Below are positions 1 through 14,776 of a stretch of DNA of 64,000 nucleotides, piece after piece. Below the pieces are notes generated by a model. The model saw nothing but the letters and a program-made list of their open reading frames with translations. It did no database searches and was not told where the DNA came from. The position numbers and the translations under genes were made by a program. This DNA is from Chrysomallon squamiferum (taxonomy: Eukaryota > Mollusca > Gastropoda > Neomphalida > Peltospiridae). Position 1 is the first letter of the stretch. Every line of letters begins with the position of its first letter. Location: positions 1,102,105 through 1,166,104 of the forward strand of contig CM022673.1 in the NCBI GenBank assembly GCA_012295275.1, in the 5' to 3' direction.

Positions 1-3000
1 AGTTATTTTTAAGAACAATTTCCTTTAACATTCAATCATATATTAACATTCATTCTGTCAGATATATGACAAATCCAAAACACCCTAGTTAACCAAGAAA
101 AATCCATGTATGTATCCATCAAAAAGGGATGTTTGATTGAGGAAGATAGACAGACAGACACACAGACACAAAACACACACACAACTTCCTATTAAAAATG
201 ACTAATTGTTGTTAATATATCTGTCTTATTTCCCCTCACATGTCATCAAAATGTTATGAAAAAGTTATGAAGTGAATTAGATGAAATATTAAATAACGGA
301 CACGAGACTGAAACATGACTCAATGACATATATCATATATGTTTATATATATGAGTACATGACAATAATATAATAAATATAATCTATAAAAAAAAGAAAT
401 TTTTAGCTACTGTTGGTTTATGGTAGAATAGAAGAATAATGTTAAAAAGAAATAAAAAACAGAAAATATAATAAAATAAATTAAATAAAAATAATAATAA
501 AAACAACAATAATAATAGAACATTAAACTGGTGTAAAAAGGAAGAAAGATTAACAAACTGTTCTGCTTTATATTTAACTCTAAATTACTGACAATTTCAT
601 AACACCTCAACAATTCTTTTATATTAATTATTAAACCAGTTAATTTTTAATTTTTTAATTATTTAATTCCTTTAACTAAAAAATACCTCCAGTAAATGGT
701 GTAAGCTAAACTCTCTCATTTGAATTCTCAGATGTACTTACATAAATTATGTGCACAAACTGTATCAGATCTATACCTTATTATTTACACTATTATATTT
801 TTACTATTAATAAATGACAAAATGATAATGATAGATCCATTTTAACAAGAATTTAGCCTAATTATACATATATAAGACTGTGATATTCAGGGCATTTTAG
901 ATTTCATGTGTAACAACTGTATCAGTTAGTATTATACAAACGTTCAGTTTTAATGTTGGCTGCTGTTTTTTATGAGCACAGCATTTATATATTCATTTAG
1001 TATGCACAAAATTAAGTGCTCATATCTAATGCTAAATAATGGAAGATATCCAGCATATCCATCTTGAAAAAAAAAAAAAAAAAATGTGTGTGTGTGTTGT
1101 GCGCGTGCGTGCATGAGAGAGAGAAAAAACTGTGCAACAACATATTTTAAATAGCAGCCATATATGTTAACCTAAAGTATGTCTTCCATTTTTTTTTTTT
1201 TTTTACTTTTTTTTTTTCTTTCAGTTCTAAGGCATCAATTAAACATTTTTAGAGTCATAAAAAAAACATACAAGCACACATTTATGAACACACCCAAATA
1301 TGATATAAACCTACACACATTATTATCATAATCATCATCTGATCTAATGAGATCATCACCGATTACATCATCAAAAACGTCAGCATACCAAATGTTTTCA
1401 GTAACAAATAATATATATTTAAAAAAAAAATTATAATAAAAAAAAAGCTTTTACATATTCAGTCAAATCTGACACAACACAGGATGATTATAAATGAAGG
1501 CAACAATAACATGATTTGAGAGGCTTTTCAAATTGCCCAATTACCGTAATGTCAATAATACGAAGCTCAGTTTGAAAACTCGTGCAGTTGTATTTTGTCT
1601 GCACGTCCTGCTGTCAGCTGATAGCTGGAGTCCTGTTTCAGTAAATGTGCATCAGAATAAACAATGCTAGTGTTATACCTGCACTGTATTTATATACACA
1701 CTCCACAGCAGCTGTTTAACACAGGTAACATGCAAGCTGCATTCTGACTGCTTTACATATTAGAAAAAAAATGATTTAAAAATATATTCTTCTGAAATGA
1801 TTAAATACAGAGTTATTAGACATTTTCATTCTTGTGTACCTTAACTAATTATGAGATAGATTTTTGTTTGTTTAATGCTATGTTTCTTTATTGTACTGTT
1901 TTGTATTCTGTTTGTTCAATTCTCTTCTATTATTTATTTAATTGATTTATTTATTGATTTCTTGATTTCTTCTTCTTCCTCTTCTTCTTCTTCTTATTAT
2001 TATTATTTATAGTAGTAGTAATAGTAGTAGTATTTTAAATGGATATTCTTATATATTTTACTTTTTACATGAAAGTTTAAAAAAATTATATATATATAAA
2101 TCCTCACATTTTAATTAATAACTTGCAAACATTTTTAATTTATTACACATTAGGTATGCAGCTACACAACCTGGTGGAAAATTGCACATGTAATTAAAAA
2201 CATATATACTTTTACATAAAATAAAACTGTTTAATGGAAATCAGTGTGTTTTAAAATGGTGTGTATTACAAAAAGTACTAAATTAGTAAATATATTTATT
2301 TGCTAAGGGCAAAGTATTATACATTGTTTCTGCAGATCTATAAAATAATAAAAGAGATGGCTATATTGTAATGATCTTATTTATTTATTTATTTATTTTT
2401 GTTGCTGTTTTGTTGTTGTTGGGTTATTTTATTTTATTTTTTTTAATATTAAGCTATATAAATGAATTTATCGTAATAATCACATTAATTTTCAGTTATG
2501 TTTTTTTTTTCAGTGATAGAGATTTAAGGATATAATACACATAAAATAATAATATTAACAACAACTATAATAAATTAAAAGTAACAAATTATTATGCTTA
2601 TTGTGAATAAATAAACAATAACTTACTCCCTTACCTATCTCACCCCAGCACTCCCCCTTTGTTCATTTGGATCAGTTGCCCTTAGCAACAATAGGTGTAT
2701 TTTAACTAGAAGCATGAAGAAATAATCAGGAACAGTATAAAATATTCAGCAGTTGGAGCACAAACATAAACAAAATTAACTGCTTTCAGCCTGTACCTTC
2801 AAGTTGAGTAACAACACACAGTCTACAACTGCCTTGCCAATCACTTCTGAATTTTACAACAACAAACCAAAAACTGAATTAAACATAATATTAAGGAAAA
2901 TAATCAGAATTCAAATCTCCACACACACACACACACATTTAAAAAAAAATAAAAATAAAACATTAAAAATATCATTTCAGATATTAACAACAACAATAAT

Positions 3001-3655
3001 AATAAACAAACCACTATAAAAAAAATAAAAAAAATAAAAAATACACAGACATGTAACAGAAACAAGAAAAGGCTAATTTATGTATTACGCCCCAGATGAT
3101 AAAGTTCCTAATTTATTATGCTCAAAGCTCTACAGGTATGTTTACTGTTCTTCTTCTTCTTCTTCTTATTATTATTATTAATATTATTAATCTTTTTACA
3201 AAAAACTGTATGGATATGGGTACTAAAATGCATTAAAGATACTAATATCCCAAAACATCATTTGATTATTTCTGCCATTTATTAATCAAGTAATGTTATG
3301 GACCTCATACCAACAACTAATTACCAAATGGATTTACACCAAATAACCTTTTCTCAAGCATGAAAGCATAAATATCAGATATGCACACATGCATACATGC
3401 ACACAGATAGACTTGCAGTTAATATTACATTATTATTTACTTTATAATTTCAGAAAAAGTAGACATTTCATAAAACTTTAATTATTTTATGGTCAAAAAG
3501 ATGTAGTGGTGAAAATGGAAATATTTTTGGATCATTTATAAATCAATATAGTTATCTGAAATAAATAAATAAATAAATATATCATTACATGGATATTTAA
3601 ACAAAAAGGTATTAACTTAAAAACAAATGGCAATCATTCAGTTTCTATTATAATG

Positions 3656-3658
<3 letters not shown>

Positions 3659-3708
<50 letters not shown>
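3659..3708. repeat. (TA)n microsatellite
   Basis: About 50 bp of perfect TA. Confidence 0.97.
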
Positions 3709-3710
<2 letters not shown>

Positions 3711-4735
3711 AATGAACATTTGTTACATCAAAGTCTGTTAACAAGGACCTCTAGGGTTTTTATATATATATTTTTTTTTTTTGCTAATGTCTGCCAATAA
3801 GTAAATATGGAAATCAAATCAAACAGAATATCATTCAGGTAATAATAAACACTACACTTTACAACTGACAGTTAAGTAAATAAGTATTTTAAAAAGATGC
3901 ATGACAGCATACCTGTGTTCACATGTCCAGCTAGTCATTAAGATCAGCGGTGAGTAAGAAGAACAACAGTGAAACACAGAACGATGATATCCTTCTATTG
4001 TGTTAGCCATTCACATGACCTATTTCAAGAGAGTCATGTCTCCAGCCAGCAATACTGCCTGTAGAGTGCACGAAATATTATTCAGCCTGATATAACCAAG
4101 TCACATGATTTGAGAAAACAGGTAGCAGTGCTTCAACAGCAGACTGTAACTGCTGACCCTCAACACACGCGCGCATGTGTTCACGATGGAACTGGCGAGT
4201 GCTTTCATGTGTTAAAAAAAAAAAAAAAAAAAAAATCCATGAACAATGTTCTGAGATAGATGAGTAATTATCTGTCGTAGAGCTGCAGTCGTGTCTTTCT
4301 CTCAGAACATCCTGACCAGACCTGTGACTTACTTCCTTCTGCAGCAAGGGCCAGATCCACAATGGTGAAAAGAGGAGTGACAGATAAATATATGGGCAAC
4401 TGGTTTTATCTTTATGATGTCAAATGATTCTTTTAAAAAAAAAAATAAAAAAAAAAAAATGTTTCAGGGAAAATGTTCTTAACAGGAAAATGGAGAGAAA
4501 AAAAAAAATCTAAAGTTGTATATTTAGAACACATGCATGTAATATCAAAAACATTTGCCCAGTCTTCAAACGCATAACTGTGTAAAGAACTTGTTTTGAA
4601 TCACAAACAGGAAAACATCCCTGGAATTATCTCCGTTTCATTTACATACAGTCAAACTTGAGTGTAACAACCACTCAAAGGACCAACAGAAAGTGGCTGT
4701 TATGAACAGGTGTACATACAGATGTATATATACTC

Positions 4736-4799
4736 ATACATACATGTACACATACATACATACATATACACACACATACATACAGACATACATACAAGT
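4736..4799. repeat. (ACAT)n interrupted microsatellite
   Basis: Repeats of CATA/CACA over about 60 bp. Confidence 0.9.
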
Positions 4800-7378
4800 A
4801 AGATACATATGAACACATTTGTACATTTATCGTCTTCCTTATTTTTCTTTATCTCACACAATTAGTGTAACTCTAAATATTCTATTTTTTTCATATAAAT
4901 TTAACTTAACAGATATTTCCAGACAGTGCTACTAACATTTAGGGTTTTGTTTTATATATATATATATATATATATATCAATAAATGAAAGTTAATACACA
5001 TATTTACAAGCCATTTATGAACTGTACAATAAAAATAATAAAAAAAAAAAAAAAAAAAAAAACCAGGTCAGTGATTTATAATATTTGATTTATTATCACA
5101 AAAACATAATCCAAGAAGTAGGTTTATGACATACATAAGCTGACACCTATCATTTTCATGAATGAATTATTATTGCTCTAGGCCCAAGATGTTTTTTGTT
5201 GTTGTTATTTAATTTGTTCTACCTTTTTAAACATATTTTTTCATTATGTTAATAAATAATTTACATTTTATTACGTGCATTTTGTTTACATATTAAAGCT
5301 TATTCATACACATAGATACAGATGTATGCTACACATATGCATAAATGTGCACTCTCAAAACATACAATGTACATGGATGCAGGCACGAATGCATATTCAC
5401 ACACACACACACACACATACATACATACATACACAGCACATCCCCCAGACAAAAAACATACATACACACAAATCCCCTCACAGACAGAATGACATTACAT
5501 CTTGCAGACACAAGAACATGAACATCAGTGTTGTAAATGAGGCAGGAAATGCAAACACAAAGTACAGACATGTATTGAATCAGGGAAGTAGCAGTCGCGG
5601 GCAAGAAAACAGTCAGTTGGTTCAGATAGCTGACAGCTTTAATTAAGGAAGAAGAAATTAAAGCATGTATACATACAACCAATACAAGGGAGAATGTAGT
5701 TTAATGGCTGGACGGCAGGCCTGAAGGGTTAACAGTTTCCAGTATTTGTTTGTCCAATTGATTGTTTCCTATTCCAGCCAGTGAGTCAAAACTGTTAAAG
5801 TCACTGGTATGTGCTTCCCTGTCTTAAAGAAGGTGTATATAAAAAGATTTCTAGATGTTAACCTGAAGATAGGAATTGACCATGTTGTGTGTCCAGTGGG
5901 TTTTCTGTTTTGTTACCATCATTACACAATAAGTGTTGTGTTTGTTAATAATACAGAGTGCTGACATCATGTCAAGTAGTGTCACTGATACGTGAGTAAT
6001 GCAGTGAATGTCTGTCTGAGTGTGAACATATTAACTTTTTTTCTTTTTATAAAAAAAAAAATCAAAAAAAACAACAACTAAATAACACCAATATGGTTAA
6101 CAGTGCAAATTATAACCCATTCAATAATTAATTCCAGTATTAAATCAATTATTGGTTATTTGGTGGATTGAACTATTTTCCAATGCTGGTGGCATTGGCT
6201 TAATACAATTATCTCTTTAATTATTAATCTAGCACAGAGAGGTCTGTAATGACTGGTAACTATTGTTGCGCTGTCAGGAAATGTAACATAGTTCAAGTTG
6301 TAAACATGCCGTACCTACAATGATGGTCTGACAATACTTCACTGTTTTCAAACAACACCCAAGAACAATACACACTGAAATCAATTTTTACAATATTAAT
6401 GGCCATAAAACATGCAAACTGCTATTCTTAATTTATTTTATTTTGTTTTTGTTTCATTTTTTTTTTTTAATTTTATATTATTATTATTAATTTTTTTTAA
6501 TCTTTTATTATTTTTTTACTATATTTTAATGCTGATCCTCTATATGCAGCAAGATATCTGTTATATGCACCTTTCTAAAGATAGCAGAGGAACGCAGTAG
6601 TATTTGAAACACTGGTTATTACTGAGAAAGTATCCAGCACTGATTTTGCAACACATCTTTGTCAAATATTCTTCCAGTGAGCTGTAACTTGCTCCTAACA
6701 CACAGCAAAATGCTGCACATGTTGCTGCAGTAAAAGATACACTTAAACATTTTTTTTTTTTTTTACAATCCACTAAATCAATCTTAACGGAAGAGTGCAG
6801 TAAATCAATATCTATTACATGACCAGCTCATTTAATGAACCTTTTCATTTCTTCACAAATCTTCTGGCTGTATTCATCAACGAATATATCTAAGTCTTAA
6901 TAACATATATGTTAGTTTTTCCCTTATTTTTTTGGTTTTCCTCAGGGTGCCATTCAGACAACTTAAGCTTGTAAATTCTTCAGCATAAACAGAGCTGAGA
7001 ATTCCAGTTCTATCTGGACACCAGACAAACACAATGATGATTTCAAGATCAAGAGATTTCTGCGTCTAATCCCTGGGGGAATCTGCGGATACTGAACCTT
7101 TACGTCTTTTAATCTTTTTGATGTCCCCAAGTTAACTTTCAATACAAAACCTTTTAACGAATCAGACTGTCGTCTACACAACTTGCAACGAAAATGATTT
7201 TTTGTTTTTCTTTCTTTTTCTCTCTTCAGTTTTAAGTGATAGGATTTGCTCTTATCCATGGTGGAAAAAACAAACTTTTTAACAAAATCAGACTGTCATC
7301 TGCATCAGAAGTGATGTAAAATTAAAATTTAAGACTTTGTTTTGAAAGTGTTATAGTGTGTATGTATGACTGATTTTG

Positions 7379-7379
7379 A

Positions 7380-7412
<33 letters not shown>

Positions 7413-7446
7413 CATGTGTGAAAGTGGATTTTTTAAAAATCTCTTT

Positions 7447-7481
<35 letters not shown>
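7379..7481. repeat. (GT)n and (CT)n microsatellites
   Basis: GT run at 7379-7405, then a CT run at 7451-7481. A short ORF across it is an artefact. Confidence 0.95.
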
Positions 7482-7485
<4 letters not shown>

Positions 7486-8701
7486 ATGCAGACATTCACT
7501 TATTCCTTTCATCCTTCCTTCCTTCATTTTTTTCTCTCTTTTTCCTCATCCCTCTGACTTTCTTTCTCTGAGAATACACATTTCAGAAACATTTTAAAAA
7601 TATTAGTTTAGGAAAGTTAATTTAAAAAGCTTCAAAATAAGGATTTAAGACTACACAATTTTTGTTACACTAAATACTTGCACAGCTGTCTTCACTTGCG
7701 CATGTAGAATAATTTATGCATATTACGTACTTTAGTCATGCTGTAGTTATCTCTCCACAAGTATGCAGTGAGTAATAATCTCTTTATGCTGATGTTTCAA
7801 CTATGTCATCAGGAACAGAGGCTAACAAAGCAGTGTGAGCAATAAATAATAAATTACACTTTCAATTAATGATTTTATCTACAAGTATTAGAGATCTTGG
7901 TGCACAGATTCAAACTCATCCCTATAAAACATGTCTGTTACCTGGAATTCTTTTGTGCAGCTGACAAAAAGATTTACAGTGTAATACTGTAAAAGATCTA
8001 TTTGAGGACAGTGTATGAATGTGTTATCATCCTTTAGTCAAAAAATTATGCAAACAGGATTATCAGTTTAATCTTGAATAGACAGTTCACACCCAAATTC
8101 ACGTGGATAAAGCAAAGTATATAAATACATTTTATTGTCATGAAAATAAATTTAGCACATGATTACTAATTTAAAATGAAAATAAAGCAAATATTATCAG
8201 GATCACATTTTTTATTTAATACTTCTATGTCAGAGTATTTTTTTTTATTTTTTTTATATTATATATTTATTATTATAATTAATAATTCTTTTCTTTCCTT
8301 GTTTTATTTTTTTATTTAATAACATCAACAGTTATTATATAATTAAAAACAATATTTCTGTGGAAACAAATGAACAGAAATTTATCCTTGTCAATATATT
8401 CTTAATTAATCATATATATATATATATATATATATTCTCTGCAATGACAATTTCACTGAATAAGATACGAACATTTCATATTACATTTCACATTACATAT
8501 TTAGAATGTTTTTCTTATTATATACATATATTTTTAAATTCACCTTAATTACAACTTATACTCAAATTATGACCTTACTGTTTCAACAAATGAACTAATT
8601 TTCAGTTCTCACACAAAATACCAGATTGTTGCCCTGAATTTACAATTCTGAATGACGTCTTCAAAACTATTTTGCACCTCAAGATTTTGTCCTTGCCACA
8701 A

Positions 8702-8782
8702 AAAGATAAACAATTTCAACTGTGGCAGCCATAAACTTTGTGTGCTTTGGTCTTTGGAGTCTTGCCACAGTTGTTTATCTTT
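8702..8782. repeat. Imperfect inverted repeat
   Basis: Left arm AAAGATAAACAA-TTTCAA-CTGTGGCA (8702-8727), right arm TGCCACAGTTGTTTATCTTT (8763-8782). The arms match except for an extra six bases (about 8714-8719) in the left arm; loop about 35 nt. A strong minus-strand splice acceptor (CTTCTCTGTTCAG) abuts the right arm at 8784. Confidence 0.85.
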
Positions 8783-8789
8783 GCTGAAC

Positions 8790-11700
8790 AGAGAAGAAAA
8801 GGTCCCAGTAAAAACTCAAGAGCTATCAACTGAATAGAACCACTTGACTCTTCTTCAAATCTCATGTGACAACAACAAAAGCATGAGAAGGTTTTGTAGT
8901 TAACTGTTTTGTTGAATTAGTATTTAAATCACATACAAGTAAGACGTATATCAAGAAAGGTTCTAATTATTATGAAATAGAATTGCCTTGAAATTAAAAA
9001 ATGTATGAGAATCTGTTATTTTAGAATAATAATAATAATAATAATAATGCCATTTTTAAATTCAAGAAAATATGATTTAAAAAAAAATAATAATAATAAA
9101 CTAAAAAAAACAACTAAAAATAATAAAATTAAATTTAAAAATTAAAAATTAATAAAATCAGAAAAGCAGAGTTAGAAAATGAAATAAATGCTGTAATATT
9201 AGTGGCTAATATAAATGGGTATTTTTTTATGTTTTATTTTTTTTATTTAATCAAATGAAGATTAAACAAAATTTCAGTTAAGAATGACAAAATTTACTGA
9301 AATACTAAAGATGGTTACATGTGTAATAATAAAGTGATAAAAATCTTTAAATGCTAATGTGCATTTGACATTTGTGTGAGTCTACACAAAGTGTAAATGT
9401 CAAATGGTGACATGCACACTTATGTTATGTTGCTTCACAGTCCAAGAAATGACAACATTAATAAAGAGAACAAGTAAAATGGCTTCTCTGAAACAGTTTC
9501 TACAGTAATACCATTTTCTTCTTTAGCAGTATCAGCAACACTACCAGAGATTTAGTTAACATTTATTAAACTGTAAAACATTTATTTTTATTGGTTACCT
9601 ATCATATTTCAAAAAAACATTAATAATTAAAAAACAATTAAAAAATTATATGAAGTTTTTATAATAATATTAAAATTACATGTTTATAATGATTCTTTTT
9701 TTTTTTCGTTTTTCCTAAATAGTTTTATTATTATTGAAAATATTCAAAATAATAATGGTTGTTAATTTCATTTTTCATATAAGTATGCTGTCATATAATT
9801 CTATGCCCACATTCCTTTATAATACATACATAAAATTCAAAAACCTGCCAAAAAAAGAAAAAAAAAACAATTGGTTTTGGTTTTTTCTGAAGTAGACACA
9901 TCATGTTTTTTAACTTCTATTTCTAGAACTTAAACCGTGTAATTATTTTGTAACTGCTGGTAACATGCCTTTTCAAAATATCATCTCTCATATATTTGTA
10001 GAAAAAAAACATAAAAAACCACACAAAAAAAAACACACTAAAAATGTCAACTTAAAACTTGTGTAAACAATAGAACAATTATGTCACAAATGTGTATGTC
10101 TTTATACAGTGATATCAAAACAAAAAAAAGTAAAAAATTCTTAATCTTGATAATGATGCAAATTTAAACTCTTGGCATTTGTTTAAAACATCAGTGATGA
10201 CAGTCTGAAACTGTTTTATTTTTTCTGTGCTGGGCAAATATTTTAACAGAAGTACTAACTGCTTACTCTTCATGACAAACAGACACTGATAATTGAAACA
10301 TATTTATACAATTAACACCATGCTCTTCCAAAAACTAATATTGTCAAAGGGTTTGACAGACCATTTAGATATAAAAAAATAAATAAACTGTCTGTTACAA
10401 ATTATTGCTAATTCTGTTACTTTCAGTCTTCCTAGAATACATTTTTCCTTTATAATTATTAAAAAAATGTTAAATGTTCAATTAAAATGTAAATTTAAAC
10501 ATGTTTGAATTCTTTTCAAACTGATTTTTCAATTAATATTTATTTATTTAATTTTTTTTAAACGATATAAAGAGGACAACATTATAGAAGACAGTGAGAG
10601 ATTCTAATCTTACGATGATAAAAATGATTTTGCACTCAAGTGAACGCAAAGAGTCATTAACAAACATCAATCACACTCTGATATTTGTTGTTATTAAAAT
10701 CCTTCAGAAAACCTTGCAGAAATGAATCTAAATTGATGAAAATAGAATTCTAAAATTAACAGCTAGACAATAACATCATTGTTATTTGAATGTGTGCTGT
10801 CAGTATTTCAGGGTGACTTTATATGCTTTCTTTAAATTTATATTCTTTTTATATTTTCATTTTTGTAAAAAAAAAAAAAAAAATTAACGATCATTGATTT
10901 CTATTTGGGTAAAACTCACTTTTAAATATTTCTCATGATCGTTTCAGAGCTATTTAATATTTTTTATTTGCAGCACTTTTCAGGCTACAGAATTTTGACA
11001 TCATTAACAACAATCAACAATTTTTCCACACGACAAACTGATAAACTCACCACAATATATTCAATCGAACTGAGCAGGAAATGGCAATACGGCAATGTAT
11101 GCGCAATTACAAATTCATTCAAGAAATCCATTAGTCTCGACACATATTTGATGAGGTTCAAATGGAGACAACATCAAGCCTACAGTCTGTGACACGTGGT
11201 GACAATTAACTGATATCCTGCTAACAACCTAGGCTATACATCACCACAGGAGGAAAACAAAAAATCATTAGTCCATTGACAAGGTGACATTTTGTGGCCA
11301 TTCGCAGACAGCTTAGCTGTCATTATAATACTAAGCATGTAATCATCAATCAAAGTCTATTGACCAAAAACAGAATGGACTAATAACACATAAGAGCATG
11401 TACTGTTTATGTCAGGCTGTCATCCTATGTCACGAGGTTAGGACGTAGCTTTGGGCTGTTTGACAAGTCAGTGAACAGCACCAGGTTGTGTTAGTTAAGT
11501 AAAAAATGTCCAGCAGACTAAATCTGCTGTGTATGGGACACAACAGAAGTGAGATAATTGTCTGTAATATGTTCATTAAATACACCACTGATTTATTTAT
11601 TATGCAGGCAAGTGAAATTAATAGCTAAAACTGTGCTTTGACATTCTGTGTATACGGTGTGTGTGTGTGCGTGCGTGCATGTGTGTGAGTGTGAGAAATG

Positions 11701-12490
11701 TAGAAATGAAAGCTCATTAAACATTATTACTAGTTTCATTTCACTACTGTTTGGTTTATTTTCTAAAAGCGGATAACAAATTACAAAGCAGAATTTTGAT
11801 TAAAATAAGAAATGTAAAATAAATAAATGTTTAATTAAGAACACACACACATACACTACATTAGAATTTTAAAAATAAAAACACGCATAATATTGCTATC
11901 TACTATAAACAAAAAAAAAATTCAAAAATTTCAGTAATTTATACCATTACATTTAATAATTATGTATTAAAATATTTTGTTTATTATAATAACTAACACA
12001 AATGTAATATCAGAAAAGAAAATCAATGCAGACACTCTACAGATTAAGTGATTATGTATTACATGGTGGATTTAGAAACTGACTGCGAAAGATTAACACT
12101 TCAGTATTATGTAATTAAAAGCTTCAGGGAAATGGAAAACTTTGAAACCAATACTACACAAACAGTCTTGAATTATATAGTTAGTATGCATATAAATATG
12201 ATTATATTAATATAAAACATATAAAATGTATTGTATCTCTGTACAAAAAAACTGAATTCTATCAACGTTATGCCTATATACTGAATTATATTACACTTAT
12301 GAACTTTACTGTATCAATATATATATTTATATAATAAATTGAATTTTATGCATGTAAGATGAATTATATTGTACATACAAAATGAATTACATCAATACTA
12401 TGCACATAAAGTGAATTTAATTATGTTATAATATATGTATATATTTTACACACATTTACAGACTGAATTATTTGAATATTATACACACAA
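8790..12490. other. Non-coding region with a conserved-element-like block
   Basis: AT-rich until 10.9 kb. 10950-11600 is a more complex block without a convincing frame. 12240-12490 holds a degenerate tandem repeat. (AC)n and (GT)n are present. No gene is supported. Confidence 0.5.
12240..12490. repeat. Degenerate short tandem repeat
   Basis: Units with CTGAATTATATTACA, CTATGCACATAAA and GAATTATATTGTACAT recur at roughly 25-48 bp. Confidence 0.5.
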
Positions 12491-12491
12491 A

Positions 12492-12676
12492 CTAAATTAT
12501 AAAATTTACACATTCAACACACTTTGATATGACAAGGATGGAGAAGAGGAAACCAGTGTGGGTATTTGAAGAAAAGAATTGATTCTTTATGTGCAGCAAG
12601 TGCACTGGGAAGTGTAACCAAGCAGTTTTCTGAAGGAAATGGTCGCCTGGTTTTGTCAACAGAAGGATAAACACAG
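12492..12676 (-). CDS. Candidate terminal exon (exon F)
   Basis: A very good acceptor (TTTGTCTTTTTCTGAG|CT) is followed by two overlapping open frames. The frame in phase with exon E runs 60 codons to TAG at 12492 (VFILLLTKPGDHFLQKTAWL and on). The other (VYPSVDKTRRPFPSENCLV) ends at TGA near 12514. I cannot decide between them, and it may be non-coding. Confidence 0.18.
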
Positions 12677-12903
12677 CTCAGAAAAAGACAAAGATGAATG
12701 AAAAGGAATGCACACAGACAAGTACACATTCATGTAGACAAATATACATTCATATGTACAGACATAATGATACACACAGCAAACAAACACATATACACAG
12801 TCACATATATACAAACACACATGTACCCCCTTCTGTTCACACATCATTGACTTACATGTATATTTTCACAAAGATAAAGTTCATAAATACACATTTTATG
12901 CAA

Positions 12904-12904
<1 letters not shown>

Positions 12905-12952
<48 letters not shown>

Positions 12953-12976
12953 ATATATATATATATATATATATAT
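12905..12976. repeat. (CA)n-(TA)n microsatellite
   Basis: About 46 bp of CA followed by about 26 bp of TA. Confidence 0.97.
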
Positions 12977-13393
12977 AGTCGCATATACATTTGCACATGC
13001 ACACACATTATATACGTTCACAAGAAAAATGATATATTCTAAAAATATTCAATTTTTCATTTCACCTTTCAAAACATGAAGCAAATTTGTTTAAGACATC
13101 TAATTTTGTAAAATATAAATATTCTATTTTAGATGATAAAGCACTTTTGATGTATATTAGCAATAAAACATAAATAAAATTTAAAAAAAGAACTAGACTA
13201 TTAAGCATTATATGTTATCTACATATTTTACTCAAAATAAAATCTTACCTTTGAACAGACACAGAGAAACATCCTTATTAGTTAAAGAAACAGCCATGAA
13301 TGTGAAAAACAAATATCTTACCTTAGGCAATAACGCCATGGTGTTATGTAAATGTCTAATACAATAATAAAATATATACATCATGAATGGAAG

Positions 13394-13428
<35 letters not shown>

Positions 13429-14776
13429 GGGTTAATTTATTCTTTTAAGTATAAACAAATTTTCTCAGACTTGATTATTTTATTTGTCAAGGAATGAAAG
13501 ACTGAACTTTTAATGACAGTGTAGTATAAAGAAATATATGAATAAATAATTTATTTATTTATTTATTTATCATTCTTACAATTCGTATTCATTTGTATAT
13601 AACTTTTACACTAGTATTTTTGTATTACACAAAGTTTTAAAGTTCACCTGGTATGAAATGGCACATAATACTAACATACCAATATTTATTGATAACTGAA
13701 AATGCCACATGAATAATTCATGACAGAGGCCCATGTAAAATAAATGTGTCTGTATTTAATGTGGGAAACACCTTGTATGAATATAAGTATTAAAAAGACC
13801 AGAAGGCCAAAGTAAGTATTATTATTATACACAACAAAAGTTTAAATACCTGTAAATTTCACATGCTACAAAATTAAAAATGTGTCCGTTTTATCCATGC
13901 ACAAATGCTGTTAAGAAGGGATTTGACCGATTTAAAAAAATAATAAAAAGATTAATTTTTAATAGATTTATTTGAATGCTAATAGTATTATATAATTTTA
14001 AAGAACGTTTTTGTTGTCACTTGATTTTGGTTTCACTTTTTCTTTTAATTAATGGACTGTTTTGGGGTTTTTTCCAAAACCTTTTTAGGAAGATGATTCC
14101 AAATATATCAGATTATGATTATTATTATTATTATGATATTTATTATTATTTTTGTTTTTTAAATCGAAAGATAAAAAAAAAGTAAGTTTTTATATTTATC
14201 ATTTCAAAAAACAGAAGCATTTATAATATTATATTATATTAGATTTTTTTGTATCTAGATTTAACTGAGGGTAAAAAGGTAAAGAACTAACTAAATTTAA
14301 TCAGAAGAGAATTTTAAAAATAAATATATAAAATGTACTCGAAATTATCTTAAAAACTATAAAGTAATCAGATATATTTATATTAAACTTACTCAGGAGA
14401 ACCATTTTTAACCGTAAGAATTGTTTCACAAATTGTCTTCACCGTTTGTTAATATAACACGAATATTTGAAAAAATTATTAATTATCATACTTTAAATAG
14501 TAACAAGAAGAAAAAATGAAAATAAAAATGTTATTTAATGAAATACCCACCTCAAAAACCAAGTAATCCTAACAACTGAAGTAATGAACTGAAAAGAAAG
14601 AACATCTACTTATCCCAGTGCTGGATGTAATGAACTGCGACAACAAGTCTTGCACAGACATCCTCAGAATACAAATGTCAGTCAAGTGATCTTTGAAAAA
14701 AGAACCCAGATTAGCTCTTCAAAGACCAACTAAATTGGACTGGGAGAAAAAGAAGAAGGAAAAGAAAAAGACCTAC

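Larger units (their letters stand above)
1..8600. other. AT-rich non-coding region with microsatellites
   Basis: No gene supported. Holds poly-A/T runs (about 1064-1083, 1191-1204, 4214-4234, 5040-5062), (TA)n, (ACAT)n, (GT)n/(CT)n at 7379-7481, and some higher-complexity blocks (2620-2720, 3900-4400, 5560-6000, 6240-6420, 7700-8000). Several short ORFs span repeats and are not convincing. Confidence 0.5.

Noticed and set aside
4078-4362. 94-codon minus-strand ORF
   Set aside because: Includes a poly-Phe stretch from an A-run; no splice or domain support.
6963-7259. 98-codon minus-strand ORF, basic
   Set aside because: No recognisable domain. A strong plus-strand pyrimidine tract with AG lies inside it, so it is more likely non-coding.
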